Source: GCA-016700035 sp964454845
GTDB taxonomy: Bacteria; Patescibacteriota; Saccharimonadia; CAILAD01; GCA-016700035
Direction: 5' to 3'
DNA: 5,030 nt
Assembly: GCA_964454845.1 (NCBI GenBank)
Contig: CAYVVS010000030.1
Location: 1-5,030 of the forward strand
Position numbers and translations under genes: made by a program. The notes below the pieces were generated by a model. That model made no database searches. It worked only from the letters and a program-made list of their open reading frames with translations, and was not told the origin of the DNA. Positions within the stretch are counted from its first letter, which is position 1, and each line of letters begins with the position of its first letter. Shown here one piece after another: positions 1 to 5,030 of the stretch.

Positions 1-11
1 TTGATCTCGGT

Positions 12-227
12 ATGTTTTTAGTCATTTTTTTGGTGTGCTATTTGCTGGGGGCGGGATTCGTCAAGATTATTCATCTTATCCGCAAAGATAAGAGTAAGAA
101 TTATCGGGTTGGAGTAATTATCTTTGCTCTGCTCGTTGCCGCAATGATCACCTATAACAACTTGGGTCGCTGGGAGGGAAGCTATGCTGATCCATCGCAA
201 CTTTTTCAAACCCAGGAAGGGAACTAA
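12..227 (+). CDS. Small two-helix membrane protein of unknown function (possibly 5'-partial)
   Basis: I do not recognise this 71-residue protein. It has two hydrophobic helices, at about residues 1-20 and 33-49, joined by a short strongly basic loop (IRKDKSKNYR). By the positive-inside rule the loop should be cytoplasmic and both ends outside. The polar C-terminal tail of about 20 residues has no recognisable motif. The stop codon TAA directly abuts the pgk start, so the two are almost certainly co-transcribed. The start is uncertain: the frame stays open to the window edge (codons GAT CTC GGT precede the ATG) and no clear Shine-Dalgarno sequence lies before ATG 12, so the gene may begin upstream or be translated without a leader. 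Two predicted helices and tight linkage to pgk make a real gene more likely than a chance frame. The minus-strand frame over the same stretch looks like a shadow. Confidence 0.7.
   Translation: MFLVIFLVCYLLGAGFVKIIHLIRKDKSKNYRVGVIIFALLVAAMITYNNLGRWEGSYADPSQLFQTQEGN
214..221 (+). promoter_or_regulatory. Ribosome binding site of pgk
   Basis: AGGAAGGG lies 6 bases before ATG 228, inside the last codons of the upstream membrane protein gene. This good Shine-Dalgarno match decides for ATG 228 over the in-frame ATG at 237. Confidence 0.7.
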
Positions 228-1406
228 ATGACCGAGATGAAAAGGCTAGAGGACTTAATTGTGCGCGACAAGCGTGTGCTGGTACGCGTGGACTTTAATG
301 TGCCGATTCATAAAGGTGAAGTAACTGATGAGCTGCGTATAGAGGCGGCATTGCCGACGATTCAGTACCTCTTAAGTCAGCGTGCAAAAGTTATTTTGGC
401 CAGTCACTTAGGTCGTCCAGACGGCAAGCCAGACCCTAAATATTCTTTAGAGCCGGTCGCCATATTACTCTCTAAGCTCTTGAAGCGAGAAGTGCTGTTT
501 TTGCACGATTGCGTTGGGGAATCAATCGAGGAAAAAGTCATGCAGATGAGAGCTGGCCAAGTGGCGCTTTTAGAAAACTTGCGCTACCACGCCGAAGAAG
601 AGAAGGGTGATCCTGCTTTTGCCCGCGCACTGGCAAATCTTGGTGAAGTGTATGTAGATGATGCCTTTGCGGTTGCGCACCGAGCACATGCGTCGGTAGT
701 TGGAGTGCCTAAGCTCTTGCCGCATGCCGCGGGAAAACTTTTGCAGGCTGAAGTTTCGACACTTTCACACCTTATGGCAGCACCAAAAAAGCCGTTTGTG
801 GCTATTATTGGTGGCGCAAAAATTTCTGACAAAATTGAGTTTATGAAGAACCTTATGAAAAAGGCTGGCACCATTGTTATTTCTGGTGCGATGGCCAATA
901 CGTTTTTGGCGGCACAGGGGCACAATATGCGTGATAGTGTACTAGATAAAAAGGGATTTGCTGCTGCGCGTGAAATTTTAGCAACTGCCCAACGCAATAA
1001 TATCGAAGTTATTTTGCCAGTTGATGTGGTTGTCGCTTCTAGCCCTACATCAAAGCGGACTCGCACGGTTACTGTGGGTCAGTTAGACGAAGGGGATATG
1101 GCGCTTGATATTGGTCCAGCTAGCACCACCAACATCCATGTTGCCCTGCAGGATGCCCAGACCATCTTTTGGAATGGTACGCTCGGCTATACCGAAGAGG
1201 AGGCTTTCCGCACTGCCTCCACGGCTGTTGCTAAAACTATCGCAGCTAGTCGTGCCCTCTCAGTGATTGGTGGTGGCGATACGGCTGGTTTTGTAGACTC
1301 GCTGGGTATGCATGATAAATTTGGTTTCATATCAACTGGCGGTGGCGCAGCGCTAGAACTTTTAGCCGGTAAAAAGCTGCCTGCAGTAACTGCATTAACA
1401 AGATAG
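228..1406 (+). CDS. pgk: Phosphoglycerate kinase
   Basis: This enzyme transfers the acyl phosphate of 1,3-bisphosphoglycerate to ADP, giving 3-phosphoglycerate and ATP in cytoplasmic glycolysis. The 392 residues match the usual bacterial length and both domains are complete. The N-terminal substrate site shows RVDFNVP (20-26), SHLGRP (59-64), LLENLRY (114-120) and AHRAHAS (150-156). The C-terminal nucleotide site shows GGAKISDK (195-202), DIGP (295-298), GGGD (348-351) and STGGGA (369-374). Oddities are WNGTLGY at 316-322, where the family normally has WNGP, DDAFA at 144-148 in place of the usual NDAFG, and SGAMANTF at 219-226 where GGGMA is usual. The basic and phosphate-binding residues are all present, so activity is expected. 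The gene directly abuts the preceding membrane protein gene and is followed 9 bases later by another, indicating one transcript. The family assignment is secure. Confidence 0.97.
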   Translation: MTEMKRLEDLIVRDKRVLVRVDFNVPIHKGEVTDELRIEAALPTIQYLLSQRAKVILASHLGRPDGKPDPKYSLEPVAILLSKLLKREVLFLHDCVGESIEEKVMQMRAGQVALLENLRYHAEEEKGDPAFARALANLGEVYVDDAFAVAHRAHASVVGVPKLLPHAAGKLLQAEVSTLSHLMAAPKKPFVAIIGGAKISDKIEFMKNLMKKAGTIVISGAMANTFLAAQGHNMRDSVLDKKGFAAAREILATAQRNNIEVILPVDVVVASSPTSKRTRTVTVGQLDEGDMALDIGPASTTNIHVALQDAQTIFWNGTLGYTEEEAFRTASTAVAKTIAASRALSVIGGGDTAGFVDSLGMHDKFGFISTGGGAALELLAGKKLPAVTALTR

Positions 1407-1410
1407 GAGA
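1405..1410 (+). promoter_or_regulatory. Ribosome binding site of the 99-residue membrane protein gene
   Basis: AGGAGA overlaps the pgk stop codon (TAG 1404-1406) and ends 5 bases before ATG 1416. Its position suggests that translation of the downstream gene is coupled to termination on pgk, and it supports this start codon. Confidence 0.7.
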
Positions 1411-1415
1411 ATAGT

Positions 1416-1715
1416 ATGACAAAAAAAGTATCTAACATACCAAATGTAGGAATTATTATAGCGCTCGTTATTTCGCTAGTATTTAATGCAGTCATCATCC
1501 TGTCGGCACTTTATTTCGTATCTAGCCGGCCGTTAGAGTTGTCTGCTGGGGACTATTTTATCGCTAAGGGGCTTGACCCTGTTGCTATTCAGGTAGATGG
1601 TCGAGAGTATAACTGTGTAAAGCCAGAACTCGTGAAGGAATTTACAGCTAGGAGTGAAAAGATTTGCTACGGAGTAGTTGCTGTCGATCAAAATAACCAA
1701 GAGGTGAAACAGTAG
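1416..1715 (+). CDS. Single-pass membrane protein with two outer cysteines, unknown function
   Basis: I do not recognise this 99-residue protein. A short basic N-terminus (MTKK) is followed by a long hydrophobic helix at about residues 11-36 and then some 60 polar residues. By the positive-inside rule the N-terminus is cytoplasmic and the C-terminal part lies outside, although an uncleaved or cleaved signal peptide cannot be excluded. The outer part holds the protein's only two cysteines, C67 (EYNCVK) and C84 (EKICYG), which could form a disulfide. There is no lipobox and no LPXTG motif. The gene starts 9 bases after pgk behind a good Shine-Dalgarno sequence and ends 2 bases before the next gene, which encodes a protein of the same architecture. 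The spacing, ribosome binding site and helix make it a convincing gene; its link to pgk is positional only. Confidence 0.8.
   Translation: MTKKVSNIPNVGIIIALVISLVFNAVIILSALYFVSSRPLELSAGDYFIAKGLDPVAIQVDGREYNCVKPELVKEFTARSEKICYGVVAVDQNNQEVKQ
1701..1706 (+). promoter_or_regulatory. Possible ribosome binding site of the 115-residue membrane protein gene
   Basis: GAGGTG lies 11 bases before ATG 1718, within the end of the preceding gene. The spacing is rather long, so translational coupling across the 2-base gap may matter more than this site. Confidence 0.45.
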
Positions 1716-1717
1716 AT

Positions 1718-2065
1718 ATGCCCACGAAGGTTCAGGCGAAGACTAAAACCTCCAAAGTCCATAAGTTTGTTGGTCGCGATAAAATTGAAGCCCATCTTTC
1801 ACAACAAGATCGTACGTATCGCTTTTTGTTCTTCTTAAGTTTTAGTTTAAATGTCATTTGGTTTATGGTATTTTTATTTCTCTTGTATTGGCTCTACACT
1901 CCCGCGAGTGATAATGTCATTATCAACAATGGGCTCAAGCGGTATTGCGATCCAAACGGGCAAGTTTCGCGATTTTATCAAGCCGGTGATAGTGATAGTG
2001 AGCCAGATAAAGATGTCTGGCAGAGGGTTTGTGAAGGGCCTTCGGCTTCTAGTGCAAACGAATAG
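1718..2065 (+). CDS. Single-pass membrane protein with two outer cysteines, unknown function
   Basis: I do not recognise this 115-residue protein. About 35 basic N-terminal residues (rich in K, R and H) precede one very hydrophobic aromatic-rich helix at about 36-60, then an acidic polar tail of about 55 residues. The charge pattern puts the N-terminus in the cytoplasm and the tail outside. The tail contains the protein's only cysteines, C77 (KRYCDP) and C105 (RVCEG), and an acidic DSDSEPDKD stretch from 91 encoded by a short GATAGT repeat. The layout mirrors the preceding 99-residue protein (basic end, one helix, outer part with two cysteines), but I see no convincing sequence identity between them. 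The gene starts 2 bases after its neighbour and is the last in the block, ending 11 bases before the terminator. A second frame over 1851-2078 is a shadow without comparable features. Confidence 0.78.
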   Translation: MPTKVQAKTKTSKVHKFVGRDKIEAHLSQQDRTYRFLFFLSFSLNVIWFMVFLFLLYWLYTPASDNVIINNGLKRYCDPNGQVSRFYQAGDSDSEPDKDVWQRVCEGPSASSANE

Positions 2066-2077
2066 TATTCAATACTA
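2063..2077. repeat. Short perfect inverted repeat beside the terminator
   Basis: TAGTATT, one C, then AATACTA forms a perfect 7+1+7 palindrome. It begins at the TAG stop codon of the 115-residue gene and touches the terminator stem. In RNA it could fold only as a weak 5-bp AU-rich stem. It may be chance, an accessory to the terminator or a protein-binding site. Confidence 0.4.
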
Positions 2078-2104
2078 AAAAACCACCAAGCAAGGTGGTT
2101 TTTT
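2077..2104. terminator. Bidirectional intrinsic terminator
   Basis: AAAAAACCACC (2077-2087), loop AAGCAA, and GGTGGTTTTTT (2094-2104) form a perfect 11-bp stem. The GC core is flanked by A6 on the left and T6 on the right, so each strand gives a hairpin followed by a U run. It sits between convergent genes, 11 bases after the stop codon of the plus-strand block. The TAA stop of enolase (minus strand, 2105-2103) lies within the stem, so one short element should end both transcripts. Confidence 0.92.
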
Positions 2105-3674
2105 AGAGTGGTGCGCCGGTACTAAAGTTGGTTGCTGGCACAGCGGCTGCTGCTGGTGGGCTAGCTGTGATGCTCGGTGATATTTGTGGGGCAGGGATTG
2201 GTGGCGGAGATTGAATTGGCATCGGGGCTGGCGGAGCTACTGGTGCGGGGTAGAGGGGGCGGTCAAAGTGGACAGCATCGGCGGCTTGGCTGGTTGGTGA
2301 TGGTGGTTGTACCGGTGTTGGCGCAATGGGCATTGGTTGGGGCGCTACTGGGTAAACACGAGGCTGGCTCACTGGCGGGCTGGTCTGTGGCTGTATTGGT
2401 GCAAGGCCGGGGTTTGGGGCAATCTGATTCTGCGCGGGAAGTTGCATCGGCGACTTTACGTCAGCAGCAATCTCAATAAGGCGATTGTATTTAGCGACGC
2501 GCTCGCCTCGTACCGGAGCACCAGCCTTGAGCCCAAAGGCACCGGCCCCGTAGGCGATGTCTGCTAGATAGGTGTCATTGGTCTCGCCCGAACGATGAGC
2601 AAGAATTACCTTTACACCAGATTGCAACGCGGCTCGGATGGCGTCTAGCATTTCTGTAATCGTGCCGGTTTGGTCAGGCTTAATGACAACCCCGCCAATC
2701 AGCCGCTGTTGGCCAAGTTCGGCAATGCGGCCAGCGGCGGTGGCGGTAGTGGCGTCTCCAACGGCCATAAATTTTCGACTTGGTTGAGTGAGGAGATATT
2801 TAAGCCCCTCTAAGTCATTTTCTGCAAACGGATCCTCAATCGACAGAATCGGGAAGCGCTGATCCCATTGCATGTAGGTTGCGCCGAGCTGATCCATTGA
2901 GATGGCTTGCCCTCCAAGCATGTACTGACCATTTTGGAAGAGGTTATACGCGGCCATGTCGAGTGCAATTTGGTATGCCTGATTGTAGCGACGGGAGAGT
3001 TGCTCAAAAGCTTCAAGGACGGTTTCAGTGGCAATTCCGATTGGTGCCATCGAGCCCTCTTCGGCAACTAAATCTACGCTTGGACCATAAAGTGAGCGGA
3101 AAATTTGTTTGGCGGTATGGTGGACGCTATAGGTGAGTTCAAGCGCAGCTGCTGGATCGGTAGTTTTTGGTACGATCATAAATTCTTGTACATCTAGACC
3201 GGGGGCATGCGCGCCACCAGAAACCAGGTTGGCATATATGCGTGGCATTTCTGGTTTGGTGCCAAGAATGTCGGCCGTAGCTTTCCAAACCTCTTTTTCT
3301 TGCTCGTAGCAAGAGAGTAGGAAGTAGGCACCACTCATGGCGGTGAGCGTATTACTGCCAAGATTGGATTTATCAGCGGTGCCGTCGAGGGCATTTAAGA
3401 GAGCGTCAAAATCGGCCTGGTGCGCGAGCGGGTAACCAATAAACTTTGGTGCGATGATATTTTGGATGGCTTCAATATTGCCAGTAACGGTATTGCCATT
3501 GTAGCCGCCACCTGCATTATCGCGTCGCTCTTTTGCTTCGCGCGTGCCAACCGATAAACTACTGGGCGCATCAAACCGCGCATGGTTTCCACTGGCGGAT
3601 TCCATACGAACGCGGATTGTCGGCTCCCCCCTCGAGTCGAGCACCTGATAGGCTTTGATCGAGGCAATCTGCAT
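2103..3674 (-). CDS. eno: Enolase with a long proline-rich C-terminal tail
   Basis: Enolase converts 2-phosphoglycerate to phosphoenolpyruvate in cytoplasmic glycolysis. From ATG 3674 the protein has 523 residues, against about 410-435 normally. The opening IKAYQVLDSRGEPT matches the family start; the frame continues upstream to a TTG at 3749, but that adds 25 unmatched residues. Expected catalytic residues are present: H156 (GGAHA), E206 (AEEGS), metal ligands D239, E280 (SIEDPF) and D307 (VGDA), K332 (VIKPDQTG), HRSGET from 360, and K383. Several loops deviate: APSSLSVG replaces APSGAST, VAEEGSMAP replaces GDEGGxAP, and VGDA replaces the usual double Asp. The fold ends near residue 407. A tail of about 116 residues follows (2106-2453), with 35 prolines and no recognised domain. 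It faces the pgk block across a shared terminator. Enolase identity is firm; the tail's role is unknown. Confidence 0.94.
   Translation of the reverse strand: MQIASIKAYQVLDSRGEPTIRVRMESASGNHARFDAPSSLSVGTREAKERRDNAGGGYNGNTVTGNIEAIQNIIAPKFIGYPLAHQADFDALLNALDGTADKSNLGSNTLTAMSGAYFLLSCYEQEKEVWKATADILGTKPEMPRIYANLVSGGAHAPGLDVQEFMIVPKTTDPAAALELTYSVHHTAKQIFRSLYGPSVDLVAEEGSMAPIGIATETVLEAFEQLSRRYNQAYQIALDMAAYNLFQNGQYMLGGQAISMDQLGATYMQWDQRFPILSIEDPFAENDLEGLKYLLTQPSRKFMAVGDATTATAAGRIAELGQQRLIGGVVIKPDQTGTITEMLDAIRAALQSGVKVILAHRSGETNDTYLADIAYGAGAFGLKAGAPVRGERVAKYNRLIEIAADVKSPMQLPAQNQIAPNPGLAPIQPQTSPPVSQPRVYPVAPQPMPIAPTPVQPPSPTSQAADAVHFDRPLYPAPVAPPAPMPIQSPPPIPAPQISPSITASPPAAAAVPATNFSTGAPL
2106..2453 (-). 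other. Proline-rich, probably disordered tail of enolase
   Basis: This segment encodes the last 116 residues of the enolase frame, 35 of them proline, with many Ala, Gln, Ser and Val and very few charges. It contains a PPP run and two similar units, PVAPQPMPI (2325-2351) and PVAPPAPMPI (2214-2243). A short less repetitive island, HFDRPLY, interrupts it. There is no membrane helix, sorting motif or cysteine. Such composition usually means a disordered linker or a ligand for proline-binding partners; which applies here cannot be told. Confidence 0.8.
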
Positions 3675-3684
3675 CTTAGCTAAA

Positions 3685-3693
3685 ATTATATCA
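3685..3693 (-). promoter_or_regulatory. Extended -10 promoter of eno, probably giving a leaderless mRNA
   Basis: Read on the minus strand this is TGATATAAT, a perfect extended -10 (TGnTATAAT). Only 10 bases separate it from ATG 3674, so transcription would start about 3-4 bases before the start codon or at it. No Shine-Dalgarno sequence is present (TTTAGCTAAG precedes the ATG). I see no good -35 box, which extended -10 promoters can do without. Confidence 0.65.
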
Positions 3694-3750
3694 TAAGCGG
3701 CTTGCTCTTGGGGAAGCTGGGGTGAATTCGAAGTTATGAGTGGAGGCAAG

Positions 3751-3756
3751 TATAAT
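3751..3756 (+). promoter_or_regulatory. -10 box of the GH1 gene, probably giving a leaderless mRNA
   Basis: TATAAT lies exactly 7 bases before ATG 3764, the usual distance from a -10 box to the first transcribed base, so the transcript would begin at the start codon. The best -35 candidate, TTCGAA at 3727-3732 with 18-base spacing, is weak. The AAGG at 3757-3760 is only 3 bases from the ATG, too close to be a normal Shine-Dalgarno site. Confidence 0.6.
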
Positions 3757-3763
3757 AAGGCTT

Positions 3764-5030
3764 ATGTCAGATAAAAAACCCCTCTTGCAGTTCCCTAAAA
3801 GTTTTCTCTGGGGGGCTGCTACAAGCTCACATCAAGTTGAAGGGCATCAAAATAATAATTGGACGGAGTGGGAAAAATCTCATGCCGATGCATTGGCGCG
3901 AGGCTCTAAAAAGGCTTTTGATACCCCGGCCGTGCATTGGTACCGCATAAAAGAAGAGGCGATGTCTCCAGAAAATTATATTTCTGGTCGCGGAGTTGAT
4001 CACCTGAACCGCTATGAAGAAGATTTTGATATTGCCCGTTCGCTTAACCATAATGCTCACCGCTTTTCTTTAGAGTGGAGCCGAATTGAGCCGGAAAGAG
4101 GCGTATTTGACCAGAAAGCCATAGAGCACTATAGGAGCGTTTTGACGGCCTTGCATCGGCGGGGTATAGAGCCGCTGGTTACGCTCTGGCACTTTACGTT
4201 GCCGAGTTGGGTTGAGCAACGAGGAGGGTTTACCAATCCAGCCACAATTGCGGATTTTGAGCGTTACGCCGGCAAGATGGCGCAGGAGTTTGGTCATGAT
4301 GTGAAGTATTGGTGCACCATGAACGAACCAGAGGTGTTTGCAAGCTTTTCTTATTGGCTCGGCTTTTGGCCACCGCAACAGAAAAACATGGGTGCTGCCT
4401 TTGCTGCCTATACATCTTTAATGCCTCGGGCACACATTAAGGCCTATAAAGCGATAAAAAAGCATGCCCCGAACGCGCAAGTTGGTATTTCAAAAAACAT
4501 GATGTGGTACTCGGCCGATGGGCGCTTATTAACTCCCGTATTTGCGAAGTTGCAAAATTGGTTTGGCAACTATTATTTTTTGGATCAGATAAAGCATCAT
4601 CAGGACTATATTGGCCTTAATTATTATTTTAAGTTCGTATTACGTGGGTTGCGCTGGCAGATTTCTGAGCAGAATCCTTCTGACATGGGTTGGGGCCTTC
4701 ATCCAGAAGGATTGCAGGTGCTGCTCAAGATGATTGGCAAACGTTATCACAACAAGCCGGTGGTTATCACTGAGTGTGGATTGGCTGATGGGCAGGATGA
4801 AAGCCGAGCATGGTACGTTAAAGAATTATTGCGTAATGTGCACGAAGCGATGCAGGCCGGCGTGAATGTGCAGGGGTTTATGTATTGGGCACTACTGGAT
4901 AACTTTGAATGGGATAAAGGTTTTTGGCCAAAGTTTGGACTAGTGTCGGTGGATCGTAAGACGATGAAGCGCACAGTGCGTCCAAGTGCAAAGGTATATG
5001 GCGACATTATTCGTCGTGGGGGGCTTGATT
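3764..5030 (+). CDS. Glycoside hydrolase family 1 beta-glycosidase, 3'-partial
   Basis: GH1 enzymes cleave beta-linked sugars from the non-reducing end with retention of configuration. The frame opens with ATG and stays open for 422 codons to the window edge; almost all of the family length is present. Motifs in order: FPKSFLWGAATSSHQVEG (10-27, sugar-binding Q24), RFSLEWSRIEP, TLWHFTLP (H143), MNEPE with acid/base E188, IGLNYY (283-288), ITECG with nucleophile E337, and WALLDNFEW (375-383, sugar-binding E382 and W383) followed by FGLVSVD. Oddities are Cys338 where the nucleophile motif is normally TENG, and a shortened stretch before IGLNYY that lacks the usual GDYP segment. No signal peptide or membrane helix is seen, so it should be cytoplasmic and act on imported oligosaccharides. 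The substrate (glucoside, galactoside or other) cannot be told. It diverges from eno and has its own promoter. Minus-strand frames across it are shadows. Confidence 0.94.
   Translation, partial: MSDKKPLLQFPKSFLWGAATSSHQVEGHQNNNWTEWEKSHADALARGSKKAFDTPAVHWYRIKEEAMSPENYISGRGVDHLNRYEEDFDIARSLNHNAHRFSLEWSRIEPERGVFDQKAIEHYRSVLTALHRRGIEPLVTLWHFTLPSWVEQRGGFTNPATIADFERYAGKMAQEFGHDVKYWCTMNEPEVFASFSYWLGFWPPQQKNMGAAFAAYTSLMPRAHIKAYKAIKKHAPNAQVGISKNMMWYSADGRLLTPVFAKLQNWFGNYYFLDQIKHHQDYIGLNYYFKFVLRGLRWQISEQNPSDMGWGLHPEGLQVLLKMIGKRYHNKPVVITECGLADGQDESRAWYVKELLRNVHEAMQAGVNVQGFMYWALLDNFEWDKGFWPKFGLVSVDRKTMKRTVRPSAKVYGDIIRRGGLD

Noticed and set aside
584..1066. Long minus-strand open frame inside pgk
   Set aside because: It lies opposite a confidently identified gene, and its Ala/Ser-rich translation shows no family motif.
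1984..1999. Short GATAGT repeat in the 115-residue gene
   Set aside because: There are only about two copies, in frame and encoding a DSDS stretch; this is too short to call a meaningful tandem repeat.
2188..2259. G-rich plus strand (runs of three to five G) as a possible G-quadruplex
   Set aside because: The G runs are too far apart for a standard quadruplex and follow from CCN proline codons on the coding strand.
2177..2567. Plus-strand open frames opposite the enolase tail
   Set aside because: They are the complement of proline-rich codons, giving Gly/Trp/Leu-rich translations with no start signals or family features.
3675..3749. A 25-residue N-terminal extension of enolase from a TTG codon at 3749
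   Set aside because: The added residues do not resemble enolase, the family start fits ATG 3674, and the extension would run across the perfect extended -10 promoter.
3827..5007. Several minus-strand open frames opposite the 3' region
   Set aside because: The plus strand here encodes a complete set of GH1 motifs in one uninterrupted frame; the minus-strand frames are its shadows.
1..5030. Alternative genetic code with TGA read as an amino acid, as in some CPR lineages
   Set aside because: No in-frame TGA occurs in any gene here. No TGA is used as a stop either, so the window gives no positive support for recoding.
1..5030. Mobile element, CRISPR array, tRNA or rRNA
   Set aside because: I saw no transposase motifs, paired terminal repeats, spaced direct repeats or recognisable RNA gene sequence on either strand.

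Overview
The window carries six protein-coding genes on standard genetic code with almost no spare DNA. Moderate GC, tiny uncharacterised membrane proteins wedged around a glycolytic gene, compact and divergent versions of housekeeping enzymes, and starts that look leaderless all suggest a small-genome bacterium, most plausibly Patescibacteria/CPR (for example a Saccharibacteria-like lineage). That placement is an inference from style; no rRNA or other phylogenetic marker is present.

Layout. Positions 12-2065 (+) form a tight block: a 71-residue two-helix membrane protein, phosphoglycerate kinase (pgk), and two single-pass membrane proteins of 99 and 115 residues. Gaps are 0, 9 and 2 bases, and the last three genes each have a Shine-Dalgarno-like sequence. 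A perfect 11-bp hairpin flanked by A and T runs (2077-2104) then ends transcription from both directions. Facing it on the minus strand is enolase (eno, 2103-3674), whose stop codon lies inside the hairpin. This enolase has unusual active-site loops and a C-terminal tail of about 116 residues that is roughly 30% proline. An 89-base divergent promoter region separates it from a family 1 glycoside hydrolase (3764 to the window end, +), which runs off the edge and has no stop codon in the window.

How the genes relate. Pgk and enolase are two steps of lower glycolysis, and the GH1 enzyme could supply hexose by cleaving a cytoplasmic beta-glycoside, so the theme is sugar catabolism. The roles of the three small membrane proteins are unknown. 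Each of the latter two has a basic N-terminus, one helix and an outer domain with exactly two cysteines.

Most noteworthy: the proline-rich enolase tail, the substitutions in the enolase loops, the paired two-cysteine membrane proteins beside pgk, and the two divergent TATAAT boxes placed 7 and 10 bases before start codons that lack Shine-Dalgarno sequences. I found no mobile element, CRISPR array, tRNA or rRNA. The window looks like a core metabolic region with lineage-specific additions rather than a defence or mobile system.
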